From contig JADFTG010000092.1 of the NCBI GenBank assembly GCA_022560365.1, positions 1 to 5,812 on the forward strand: a DNA stretch of 5,812 nt, given 5' to 3'. Every line of letters starts with the position of its first letter. The stretch's first letter is position 1. Positions 1 to 4,981 of this stretch are shown piece by piece. The stretch comes from Chloroflexota bacterium (GTDB lineage Bacteria > Chloroflexota > Dehalococcoidia > SM23-28-2 > RBG-16-64-32). The position numbers and the translations under genes were made by a program. The notes beneath the pieces were generated by a model. The model had not been told where the DNA came from. It did no database searches and was given only the letters and a program-made list of their open reading frames with translations.

Positions 1-707
1 TGGACTACGCGATGAACAAGCGCCCGCCCCAGCGCATCGGCAACCGCAGCCACTGGTATGCGCCTCAGGGCTGCTATCCGTGCACGGGTGAGGACAACTG
101 GCTCGTCGTCACCGTCCGCGACGACGACGAGTGGCGCGCCCTCTGCGAGGCGACCGGCCACCCGGAGTGGGCCTCCGACGAGCGATTCGCCGATCTCGCG
201 TCCCGCAGGGAGAACCACGACGCGCTAGACGAGCTGATCGCCGGCTGGACGCGCGAGCAGGACCAGTACGAGGCGATGCACCGACTCCAGAAGGCCGGCG
301 TGACCGCCGCTGCTGTGCTCAACCCGAAGCAAGCGCTGCTCGATCCGCACCTCCGGGAGCGCGGCTTCTTCGACCGCGTCGAGACCGAGCAGGGCCCGAG
401 GCCCGTGCCCCACCAGATCGGCGCCAGATTCTCCGCGTTCGAGATGCCGAGCGCCCGTCCAGCGCCAAAGCTGGGCGAACACAACCGCGAGGTGCTTCAG
501 GGCCTGCTGGGCATGAGCGACGACGAGGTCAACGAGCTGGAAGAGCGCAAGGTGATTGGCGATACGCCGGCGCCGGCCGTGCCGCTGCCGGTCATGCGCA
601 TGTTCGTGCAGTGGCCGCTGTTTTCGTACGAGCGGATGGGCGCGCTCGGCGGCGTCGAGAAGGACTACCGGACGCAGCTCGGGATCGAGCCGCCCGCCTC
701 GGAGTGA
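1..707 (+). CDS. CaiB/BaiF family III CoA-transferase, C-terminal part (5' end outside window)
   Basis: Family III CoA-transferases move CoA between an acyl-CoA donor and a carboxylic acid, typically to activate a substrate for catabolism in the cytoplasm. The frame is open to the left edge: the codons before the ATG at 12 read Asp-Tyr-Ala, so with that Met they give the family's familiar DYAMN-type stretch, and this ATG is internal rather than the start. Counting from that Met, visible family features are GNR (10-12), APQG (17-20), YPC (22-24), the following GEDNW segment, the mid-domain AGVTAAAVLNP (95-105) and the closing LGEHNREVL (154-162). The catalytic Asp lies in the missing N-terminal half and cannot be checked. 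After the usual family end near residue 182 there is an extra tail of about 49 residues with no recognised motif. The next gene is 140 nt downstream, so co-transcription is uncertain. Substrate unknown. Confidence 0.9.
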   Translation, partial: DYAMNKRPPQRIGNRSHWYAPQGCYPCTGEDNWLVVTVRDDDEWRALCEATGHPEWASDERFADLASRRENHDALDELIAGWTREQDQYEAMHRLQKAGVTAAAVLNPKQALLDPHLRERGFFDRVETEQGPRPVPHQIGARFSAFEMPSARPAPKLGEHNREVLQGLLGMSDDEVNELEERKVIGDTPAPAVPLPVMRMFVQWPLFSYERMGALGGVEKDYRTQLGIEPPASE

Positions 708-778
708 GGCAAGCTACGCGCCCACCGGCCTCCGTTCAGTCGCCCGACCGTATGCTAAGCTGAGCGCCAATCCGTGCT

Positions 779-800
779 TGCGGTGCGTATACGCACCGCA
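779..800. promoter_or_regulatory. Perfect 22-bp palindrome in the 708-847 intergenic region
   Basis: The half-site TGCGGTGCGTA (779-789) is followed directly by its exact reverse complement (790-800), giving a gapless dyad with a GTATAC core. It sits 48 nt before the ATG of the F420-type oxidoreductase and 72 nt after the CoA-transferase stop. As DNA it fits an operator for a dimeric regulator (TetR, GntR or similar). As RNA it would form a 9-bp stem with a TATA/UAUA loop, but no T-run follows (the next bases are GTCGCCACCC), so it is not a canonical intrinsic terminator. No strong -35/-10 pair is seen in the rest of the 140-nt gap; TATGCT at 751-756 is a possible -10 without a convincing -35. 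A run of seven C lies at 814-820. The dyad is seen directly; its role is inferred. Confidence 0.7.
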
Positions 801-847
801 GTCGCCACCCAAGCCCCCCCAGCGCCGAAATAGAGAGCGAGGACGCT

Positions 848-1786
848 ATGAAGTTCGGAGCAGTCGCGAACCAATCGGGAGTGACCTGGCAGGAGCTGGT
901 CGACTTCTGGAAAGACCTCGATGGCGGGTCAGCGTTCGACTCGCTCTGGCTCATGGACCACTTCGTGACCGGCTTCGGCCAGGAGTTCGGCTCCGAAGGC
1001 CCCTGCATGGAGGGCTGGACCGCGCTCGCCGCGCTCGCCCAGGCGACTTCGCGAGTGCGCCTCGGCATCCTCGTCAGCGGCAACACCTACCGCCACCCGG
1101 CCGTCCTCGCCAAACAGGCGACGACCGTCGACCAGATCTCCGGCGGAAGGCTGATCTTCGGCCTCGGCGCTGGCTGGCACGAGTACGAGCACCAGGCGTT
1201 CGGCATCAACCTGCCGCCGGTCAAAGAGCGCCTCGACCGCCTGGAGGAGGCGGCGCACATGATCAAGGAGCTGTGGACGGAGGCGAGACCTTCGTGGACC
1301 GGCGAGTACTACTCGCTCGATAAGCCGCCCTACAACCCGCCGAACGTCCGGGACCCGCACCCGCCGATCCTGATCGGCGGCGGCGGCGAGAAGCGCACGC
1401 TGCGCATCGTCGCCCACTACGCGGACATGGCCAACGTCATGGGCACGCCCGCTGAGGTGAAGCACAAGTTCGAGGTGCTGGAGAAGCACTGCGAGGCCGT
1501 CGGCCGCGACCCCGGCACGATCAAGCGCACGATCCAGGCGCCGCTCTTCTTGAACGAAGACCCGGCCTTCCGCCAGCGCGTGTTGCAGGGGATGTCGGCG
1601 GCGCGCGGCGGTACGCCGGAGGAAGCGGCGGAGGCGCTGCTGATCGGCGGGCCGGAAGAGATCTCGGAGCAGGTCAAGCGCTACGAGGACGCGGGCGTCG
1701 AGGAGATGTACGTCGCCCTCTGGCCGCGCTTCCTCGCGGAGCCGACGCGGCGCTTCGCCGAAGAAGTGATACCCGCGTTCAGCTAG
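848..1786 (+). CDS. LLM-class F420-dependent oxidoreductase (luciferase-like, Rv1855c-type family)
   Basis: A 312-residue protein of the bacterial luciferase-like TIM-barrel superfamily, cytoplasmic and full length for the family. These enzymes transfer hydride using coenzyme F420 (some use FMN); substrates are mostly unknown. Visible motifs: N-terminal MKFGAV strand; FDSLWLMDHF (30-39); LGILVSGNTYRHPAVLAKQA (72-91); SGGRLIFGLGAGWHEYEHQAFGI (98-120), the signature of the group containing M. tuberculosis Rv1855c; and PPILIGGGGEKRTLRIVA (172-189), the cofactor phosphate-binding segment. The start at 848 is supported by the conserved MKFG beginning and a modest, close GAGGA at 839-843. The stop is 38 nt before the SDR gene, which suggests one transcript. 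The preference for F420 over FMN is inferred from family resemblance, not shown by a decisive residue. No truncation or frameshift is seen. Confidence 0.92.
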   Translation: MKFGAVANQSGVTWQELVDFWKDLDGGSAFDSLWLMDHFVTGFGQEFGSEGPCMEGWTALAALAQATSRVRLGILVSGNTYRHPAVLAKQATTVDQISGGRLIFGLGAGWHEYEHQAFGINLPPVKERLDRLEEAAHMIKELWTEARPSWTGEYYSLDKPPYNPPNVRDPHPPILIGGGGEKRTLRIVAHYADMANVMGTPAEVKHKFEVLEKHCEAVGRDPGTIKRTIQAPLFLNEDPAFRQRVLQGMSAARGGTPEEAAEALLIGGPEEISEQVKRYEDAGVEEMYVALWPRFLAEPTRRFAEEVIPAFS

Positions 1787-1824
1787 AAGTGGCTGGCAGG
1801 GGCTTCTAGCGAGGAGGCCGCGAG

Positions 1825-2607
1825 ATGACACGAATACTTGTGACCGGCGGAGCGGGCGGCCTGGGCAGCAAACTGGTGCCCCGGCTGCGTGCAGGCCACA
1901 ACGTGCGGATCGGCAGCAGCCGCCCGAAGCCGGATGACCTGGCGAGCGGCCTCGAATGGGCGCAGGGCGATCTGCTCACGGGTGAAGGGTTGGCGGAGTC
2001 GGTTGCCGGCATCGAGACGATCGTCCACTGCGCCTCCAGCCCGTTCAAGAAGACGTGGGAGGCTGATGTTGAGGGCACAAAGCGCCTGCTCGACGCGGCG
2101 AAGGCGGCCGGCGTCGGCCACTTCTACTTCATCTCGATCGTCGGCGTCGACCGCATGACTCTGCCCTACTACAAGGCGAAATACGCGGCGGAGCAGGCGA
2201 TCGAAGCGTCCGGCATCCCCTTCACGATCCTGCGCGCCACGCAGTTCCACACGCTCCTCGATGCCTTCATGCGCCAGCGGTTCAAGCGCGGGCCGTTCCT
2301 CTTCGTGCCGGGTGCGGCGAAGTTCCAGCTCATCGACACCAGCGAAGTCGCGGCCCACATGGCCGAAACGGTGAAGGACGGTCCGTCCGGACGCCTTCCC
2401 GACATCGGCGGGCCGGATGTGCTGACGGGAGCCGAGATCGCGAAGCCGTGGCTCAAGGTCAGCGGCGTCCGCGTAATCCGCGTACCGGTGCCGGCGCTGG
2501 GACCGATAGGCCAGCTGGCGAAGGGGCTCGGCTGCTGTCCGGAGAACAAGTTCGGCGTGATTACGTGGGCACAGTGGCTCGAGAAGACTTACGGCCGAAG
2601 CTCGTAG
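1825..2607 (+). CDS. NAD(P)-binding atypical SDR / NmrA-like oxidoreductase
   Basis: A 260-residue Rossmann-fold protein of the extended/atypical short-chain dehydrogenase group. The dinucleotide-binding loop is TGGAGGLG (7-14) after the first strand RILV. GDL at 48-50 is the usual post-strand acidic position, and IVHCASSP (66-73) is the strand-4 segment. Strand 5 is FYFISIVGVD (100-109) with a Ser at 104, followed by a YxxxK pair at Tyr115/Lys119, so an active reductase or epimerase is possible. FTILRATQFHTLLDAF (133-148) is the typical post-catalytic segment of NmrA-like/SDR_a5 proteins. The C-terminal third is a small substrate-side lobe with a Cys-Cys at 237-238. A GAGGAGG ribosome site at 1811-1817 supports the start. 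It lies 38 nt behind the oxidoreductase gene and probably shares its transcript. Substrate is unknown; redox-sensing NmrA-type function is an alternative. Confidence 0.88.
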   Translation: MTRILVTGGAGGLGSKLVPRLRAGHNVRIGSSRPKPDDLASGLEWAQGDLLTGEGLAESVAGIETIVHCASSPFKKTWEADVEGTKRLLDAAKAAGVGHFYFISIVGVDRMTLPYYKAKYAAEQAIEASGIPFTILRATQFHTLLDAFMRQRFKRGPFLFVPGAAKFQLIDTSEVAAHMAETVKDGPSGRLPDIGGPDVLTGAEIAKPWLKVSGVRVIRVPVPALGPIGQLAKGLGCCPENKFGVITWAQWLEKTYGRSS

Positions 2608-2645
2608 GAAAAGCGTTTGAATTCCCCGATTACGGCCCTGTCCGC

Positions 2646-2676
2646 TTGCAAACGCCCGCCGAAATCGGCTTATATT
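2646..2676 (+). promoter_or_regulatory. Candidate sigma70-type promoter for the small Cys-rich gene
   Basis: TTGCAA (2646-2651) as -35 and TATATT (2671-2676) as -10 are 19 nt apart, or 18 nt if TTATAT at 2670-2675 is used. The AT-rich -10 stands out in GC-rich surroundings. The start would fall near 2683, leaving a leader of about 16 nt that just includes the ribosome site. The spacer holds a short inverted repeat, GCCGA-AA-TCGGC (2658-2669), which could instead be a weak terminator for the SDR gene because TTATATT follows it. A longer pair, GCGTTTG (2613-2619) and CAAACGC (2649-2655), brackets the upstream part of this 91-nt gap. Spacing is not ideal, so confidence is moderate. Confidence 0.45.
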
Positions 2677-2684
2677 GACGAACC

Positions 2685-2689
2685 GAGGT
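2685..2689 (+). promoter_or_regulatory. Ribosome binding site that decides a GTG start
   Basis: GAGGT lies 9 nt before the GTG at 2699. The first in-frame ATG (2753) has no comparable site and would remove the first CxxC pair of the encoded protein, so GTG is preferred. Confidence 0.6.
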
Positions 2690-2698
2690 ACTTAACCT

Positions 2699-2899
2699 GT
2701 GACCGGCTGTCTTAACTGCGATCACCCTTATGAACGCCACCTTTTCGGCGGCATGTGCTTCTATTGCGACTGCAAGCGCGCCCTCTACGAGACGGACGCG
2801 CCGTACGGGCTCGCCACGCGAGAAGCCGACAAGGGCCCCAACGGATCGAAGCCGGCCCGCAAGAAGCGCGGCCCCACACGTCGCCTCGGCGCAAACTAG
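2699..2899 (+). CDS. Small Cys-rich (zinc-ribbon-like) protein with basic tail, function unknown
   Basis: A 66-residue protein beginning with GTG. The N-terminal half carries Cys4, Cys7, His9, His14, Cys20, Cys23 and Cys25, i.e. CxxC, a 12-residue spacer, then CxxCxC, which is a plausible single zinc-binding knuckle/ribbon. The spacer holds Tyr11, Phe16 and two Gly, as in small treble-clef or ribbon domains. The C-terminal 25 residues are Lys/Arg/Pro/Gly-rich (KPARKKRGPTRR at 52-63), look disordered and could bind nucleic acid. It has no signal peptide or membrane segment. It stands alone: 91 nt after the SDR gene with a candidate promoter, and 101 nt before the DinB-like gene. I do not recognise a named family; short zinc proteins of this type in high-GC bacteria are generally uncharacterised. 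The ordered Cys/His pattern and ribosome site argue that it is a real gene. Confidence 0.7.
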   Translation: MTGCLNCDHPYERHLFGGMCFYCDCKRALYETDAPYGLATREADKGPNGSKPARKKRGPTRRLGAN

Positions 2900-2930
2900 C
2901 CCTCCTGTGAGAGCCAGGCTGAGCCGTGAC

Positions 2931-2948
2931 CGATGTCACTTGACATCG
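2931..2948. promoter_or_regulatory. Perfect dyad covering a -35 box (candidate operator)
   Basis: CGATGTCA-CT-TGACATCG is a perfect 8-bp inverted repeat with a 2-nt centre. Its right half overlaps the consensus -35 hexamer TTGACA at 2940-2945, so a dimeric protein bound here would be placed to block RNA polymerase at the DinB-PPOX-crotonase operon. No regulator gene is in the window. The dyad is seen; its role is inferred. Confidence 0.6.
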
Positions 2949-2968
2949 TTTCGCCGCAGGCGTACTCT
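2940..2968 (+). promoter_or_regulatory. Promoter of the DinB-PPOX-crotonase operon
   Basis: A perfect TTGACA (2940-2945) is followed after exactly 17 nt by TACTCT (2963-2968), a weak match to the -10 consensus (T1, A2 and T6). A start near 2975 would give a leader of about 25 nt containing the AAGGAGG ribosome site (2987-2993). The weak -10 and the flanking dyads suggest a regulated rather than constitutive promoter. The same TACTCTC string occurs in the candidate promoter at 4929-4935. Confidence 0.6.
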
Positions 2969-2985
2969 CACGCTCGCGTAAGAGT
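2964..2985. promoter_or_regulatory. Near-perfect dyad over the -10/start region (candidate operator or leader hairpin)
   Basis: Left arm ACTCTCACGC (2964-2973) and right arm GCGTAAGAGT (2976-2985) pair at 9 of 10 positions around a TC centre; the single mismatch is C2969 with A2980. It overlaps the -10 hexamer and predicted start and ends one base before AAGGAGG (2987-2993). It could be a second operator. If transcription starts upstream of the dyad it could also act as an RNA hairpin next to the ribosome site, but the 2-nt loop is too tight without opening the inner pairs. Confidence 0.5.
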
Positions 2986-3000
2986 CAAGGAGGCGCACTC

Positions 3001-3528
3001 ATGACCGACCAACCCGTCGTTTCCAAGTCCCAGCTCCTCGCGAACCTGCGGTCGAGCGGCAAAGAATTGCTTTCGAAGCTCGAAGGGCTGCCAGCGGAGG
3101 CACTCGAAGCCGGCTGCTACGAAAGCGGCTGGAACGGACGCCAGGTGCTGGCCCACATCGCAGCGATCGAATGGACGTACCCCCGCCTGATCGACCTCGC
3201 CCGCAACGGTCCTCCCAAGAAGAAGCCGGAGGCCACCGCGACGTCCAAACCGGCAAGGGGCGGCATCAACAGCTACAACGACCGCCAGATCGAGCGCTAC
3301 GCCAACACCACTGTCGCCGAGCTGCTGGACGTCTTCCGCAAGAACCGCGAGACGACGATCAGCACTATCGAGGCGACGGAGGACGAGCTGTTCGCCACTG
3401 AGGTGAAGAGCGCCGGCGGCATCAAGGGCCCGCTGGCGACGGTGTTAAACCTCGTCGCGGTGATGCACGTCAACGTTCACGTGAACGACGTGCTCGATTC
3501 CGCCGCCAGGGCGCAGACGCCCAGCTAA
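3001..3528 (+). CDS. DinB / mycothiol-maleylpyruvate-isomerase-like four-helix protein
   Basis: A 175-residue protein of the DinB-like superfamily, four-helix bundles that usually bind a divalent metal through three histidines and include thiol-dependent (mycothiol or bacillithiol) transferases and isomerases. Helix 1 is about residues 9-29 (SQLLANLRSSGKELLSKLEG). The helix 2 signature GWNGRQVLAHIAAIE (43-57) supplies His52. HVNVH at 156-160 supplies an HxxxH pair, so the metal triad His52/His156/His160 appears intact. A Lys/Pro/Thr-rich insertion (about 70-87) separates helices 2 and 3. The strong AAGGAGG at 2987-2993, 7 nt before the ATG, fixes the start. It is first in a tight operon: the PPOX gene begins 9 nt after its stop and that gene's ribosome site overlaps the stop. 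Function in this operon is unknown; a thiol-cofactor step is possible but inferred. Confidence 0.82.
   Translation: MTDQPVVSKSQLLANLRSSGKELLSKLEGLPAEALEAGCYESGWNGRQVLAHIAAIEWTYPRLIDLARNGPPKKKPEATATSKPARGGINSYNDRQIERYANTTVAELLDVFRKNRETTISTIEATEDELFATEVKSAGGIKGPLATVLNLVAVMHVNVHVNDVLDSAARAQTPS
3465..3493. repeat. Interrupted inverted repeat inside the DinB-like gene
   Basis: The 12-bp palindrome GTTCACGTGAAC (3475-3486) is flanked by GCACGTC (3465-3471) and its complement GACGTGC (3487-3493), with AAC (3472-3474) unpaired on the left. Together this gives 13 paired bases with one 3-nt bulge. It encodes the HxxxH motif, so alternating His/Val/Asn codons explain much of it. It lies about 45 nt before the PPOX start. 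Confidence 0.5.
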
Positions 3529-3537
3529 GGAGCAACG

Positions 3538-3999
3538 ATGTCCACTCGCGACAAGATACGTATGACGGAGGCCGAGGCCGATGCTTTCCTCGAGGAGCAG
3601 CGGACGATGGCGGTTGCCACGATCGGCGCCGACGGCCGTCCGCACGTCGTGGCGATGTGGTACGCGTTCGTCGATGGCGCGCTCTGCTTCTGGACGTTCG
3701 CCAAGTCGCAGAAGATCGTCAACCTGCGCCGCGACAGCCGCATCACCTGCCTCGTCGAGGACGGCGACGTCTATGCCAACCTGCGCGGTGTCGAGCTGAT
3801 CGCCCGCGCGCACCTCAGCGACGACGAGGACGAAGTGATCAAGTTCGGCGTCGCTGAGTTCGCGCGATACCAGAACATGCCAGTGGACGACGCGACGATA
3901 GCCGGCGTGAAGAAGATGGCGAAGAAGCGCGTCGTCGTGCGGCTCGAGATCGAGCGCGTCGTCTCCTGGGACCACCGCAAGCTCAGCGGAGGGTACTGA
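3538..3999 (+). CDS. PPOX-class / FDOR split-barrel protein (probable F420- or flavin-binding)
   Basis: A 153-residue pyridoxamine-5'-phosphate-oxidase-like split beta-barrel protein. Members bind FMN, F420 or heme and act as small cytoplasmic dimeric reductases. Family features: an N-terminal helix (TEAEADAFLEEQ, 10-21); the first strands MAVATIGADGRPHVVAMWY (24-42); FWTFAKSQKIVNLRRDSRITCLVEDG (51-76), whose Lys/Ser/Arg-rich part binds the cofactor phosphate in characterised members; and a C-terminal VVSWDHRKLSGGY (141-153), an ending common in actinobacterial and chloroflexal F420-type FDORs. TAAGGAG (3526-3532) overlaps the preceding stop and sets the start, so translation is probably coupled to the DinB-like gene. 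The crotonase follows after 2 nt. Choice of F420 over FMN is inferred from family and from the luciferase-like gene nearby. Substrate unknown. Confidence 0.88.
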   Translation: MSTRDKIRMTEAEADAFLEEQRTMAVATIGADGRPHVVAMWYAFVDGALCFWTFAKSQKIVNLRRDSRITCLVEDGDVYANLRGVELIARAHLSDDEDEVIKFGVAEFARYQNMPVDDATIAGVKKMAKKRVVVRLEIERVVSWDHRKLSGGY

Positions 4000-4001
4000 C
4001 G

Positions 4002-4790
4002 ATGGCCGGACCGAAAGTGCTCACCGAAACGAAGGGCCGCGCGTTCCTCGTGACGATCAACCGCCCGGAAGTCCGCAACTGCGTCGACGGCGAGACTGCC
4101 GGACTGCTGGAGGAGGCGACAGAAGAGTTCAAGGCCAACGACGATCTGGCCGTGATGATCCTGACCGGGGCCGGCGAGCAGGCGTTCTGCTCTGGCGCCG
4201 ACCTCAAGAACATCGACTCGCTCATAACGCGACCCGGTGCGGGCAAGTCCGGCCCCATGGGCCTCTCCCGCATCACGGACGTCGGCAAGCCCGTGATCGG
4301 CGCGATCAACGGCTACTGCACGGCGGGCGGGCTCGAGCTCGCCTGCTGGTGCGACTTTCGGATCGCCTCGGCCGACGCGCAGTTCGGCGTCCTGAACCGG
4401 CGCTGGGGCGTGCCGCTGGCAGACGGCGGCACGCAGCGTCTGCCGCCGATCGTCGGCATGGGCAACGCCCTCTACCTGATCATCACGGGTGCGCAGATCG
4501 GCGCGCGACACGCCCTGCGCATGGGCCTCGTCCAGGAAGTCGTGCCAAATGGGGCGGCCGTCAGCCGGGCGGTGGAGATCGCGAACACAGTGGCCACTTA
4601 CCCACAAACGGCGATGCGAAACGACCGCCGCGCCGCCCTCGATGCCTTCACGCTGCCGATCGACGAAGGCCTGCGCCACGAGGTCGAAGTCCACAGCGAC
4701 AGCCTCGCCGACCCGGCCATGCGCGACTGGCTGGCCCGCTTCGCGAAGGGTGAACGGCCGCCGCCCATCAGGCCACCCGGCCAGGGGTAG
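4002..4790 (+). CDS. Enoyl-CoA hydratase/isomerase (crotonase) family protein lacking the second catalytic Glu
   Basis: A 262-residue crotonase, full length for the family. Crotonases act on acyl-CoA thioesters, stabilising an enolate in an oxyanion hole. The two oxyanion segments are visible: AFCSGADLKNI (61-71) and NGYCTAGGLELACWCDF (103-119). Glu112 matches Glu144 of rat mitochondrial hydratase. The segment FGVLNRRWGVPLADGGTQRL (128-147) aligns without gaps to the hydratase FGQPEILLG... segment and places Asn132 where Glu164 should be; the 20-residue spacing is the same in both. Simple hydration is therefore doubtful; isomerase, hydrolase, decarboxylase or another crotonase reaction fits better. 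The tail is Pro-rich (251-262). GGAGGG at 3988-3993 precedes the ATG by 8 nt and lies inside the end of the PPOX gene, indicating translational coupling. It is last in the three-gene operon. Substrate unknown. Confidence 0.9.
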   Translation: MAGPKVLTETKGRAFLVTINRPEVRNCVDGETAGLLEEATEEFKANDDLAVMILTGAGEQAFCSGADLKNIDSLITRPGAGKSGPMGLSRITDVGKPVIGAINGYCTAGGLELACWCDFRIASADAQFGVLNRRWGVPLADGGTQRLPPIVGMGNALYLIITGAQIGARHALRMGLVQEVVPNGAAVSRAVEIANTVATYPQTAMRNDRRAALDAFTLPIDEGLRHEVEVHSDSLADPAMRDWLARFAKGERPPPIRPPGQG

Positions 4791-4851
4791 CGAGACCTGC
4801 TGGCGCCGAAACAACGGCTGCCGGGCAGTGCAATCTTCAGGGCCGACCGTT

Positions 4852-4876
4852 TCCCGGGGAAGAAGGCTGCCCGGGA
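4852..4876 (+). terminator. Weak terminator-like hairpin after the crotonase operon
   Basis: TCCCGGG (4852-4858) and CCCGGGA (4870-4876) form a 7-bp GC-rich stem with an 11-nt loop, followed by only TTT before G. The T-run is too short for a strong intrinsic terminator, but the position 62 nt after the crotonase stop and before the next promoter is suitable. The surrounding 4791-4981 gap also has a related pair of GGCTGCC-type strings at 4816 and 4865 and no credible gene. Confidence 0.3.
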
Positions 4877-4923
4877 TTTGGCGATGGGGGTGATCTCCCC
4901 GATCTGGTTCACGCCCTATTGGG

Positions 4924-4932
4924 TGGTATACT
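4924..4932 (+). promoter_or_regulatory. Extended -10 promoter for the exported beta-helix gene
   Basis: TGGTATACT gives a TGn element directly before TATACT (4927-4932), a 5 of 6 match to the -10 consensus. No good -35 lies 16-18 nt upstream (CTGGTT or TGGTTC are poor), which is typical of extended -10 promoters. A start near 4939 would leave a leader of about 43 nt with TGGAGGG (4968-4974), 7 nt before the ATG. Confidence 0.55.
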
Positions 4933-4981
4933 CTCGCGTTAGCACATCTCACTTGGCCGCTTCCGACTGGAGGGCACGCAC

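Noticed and set aside
12..14. ATG at 12 as the true start of the CoA-transferase
   Set aside because: The frame is open upstream with conserved-looking Asp-Tyr-Ala codons, there is no ribosome site, and the N-terminal catalytic half of the family would be missing.
814..820. Run of seven C as a phase-variation tract
   Set aside because: It is intergenic and short, in C-rich DNA, and does not sit between promoter elements in a way that would alter spacing.
556..1323. 255-codon forward frame bridging the CoA-transferase end and the oxidoreductase start
   Set aside because: It is a different frame from both real genes and its product is Arg/Pro-rich. It crosses the palindrome-bearing intergenic region without any motif.
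929..1831. 300-codon open frame on the minus strand
   Set aside because: It is antisense to the luciferase-like gene, has low-complexity Arg/Leu/Ala composition and no ribosome site of note.
1783..2358. 191-codon minus-strand frame opposite the SDR gene
   Set aside because: It is a shadow of a well-supported Rossmann-fold gene; the apparent protein has no family resemblance.
2658..2676. GCCGA-AA-TCGGC followed by TTATATT as an intrinsic terminator of the SDR gene
   Set aside because: The stem is too short (four pairs once a loop is allowed) and the T-rich part is better explained as a -10 box; kept only as an alternative reading.
4887..4900. GGGG...CCCC hairpin as a terminator
   Set aside because: The stem has only about four good pairs and no T-run follows; the hairpin at 4852-4876 is the better, though still weak, candidate.
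3771..4952. 393-codon open frame on the minus strand
   Set aside because: It runs antisense through the crotonase and the end of the PPOX gene, both of which have clear family motifs. Long antisense frames are expected in DNA with GC-rich third codon positions, and its product is Arg/Asp-rich with no recognisable motif.
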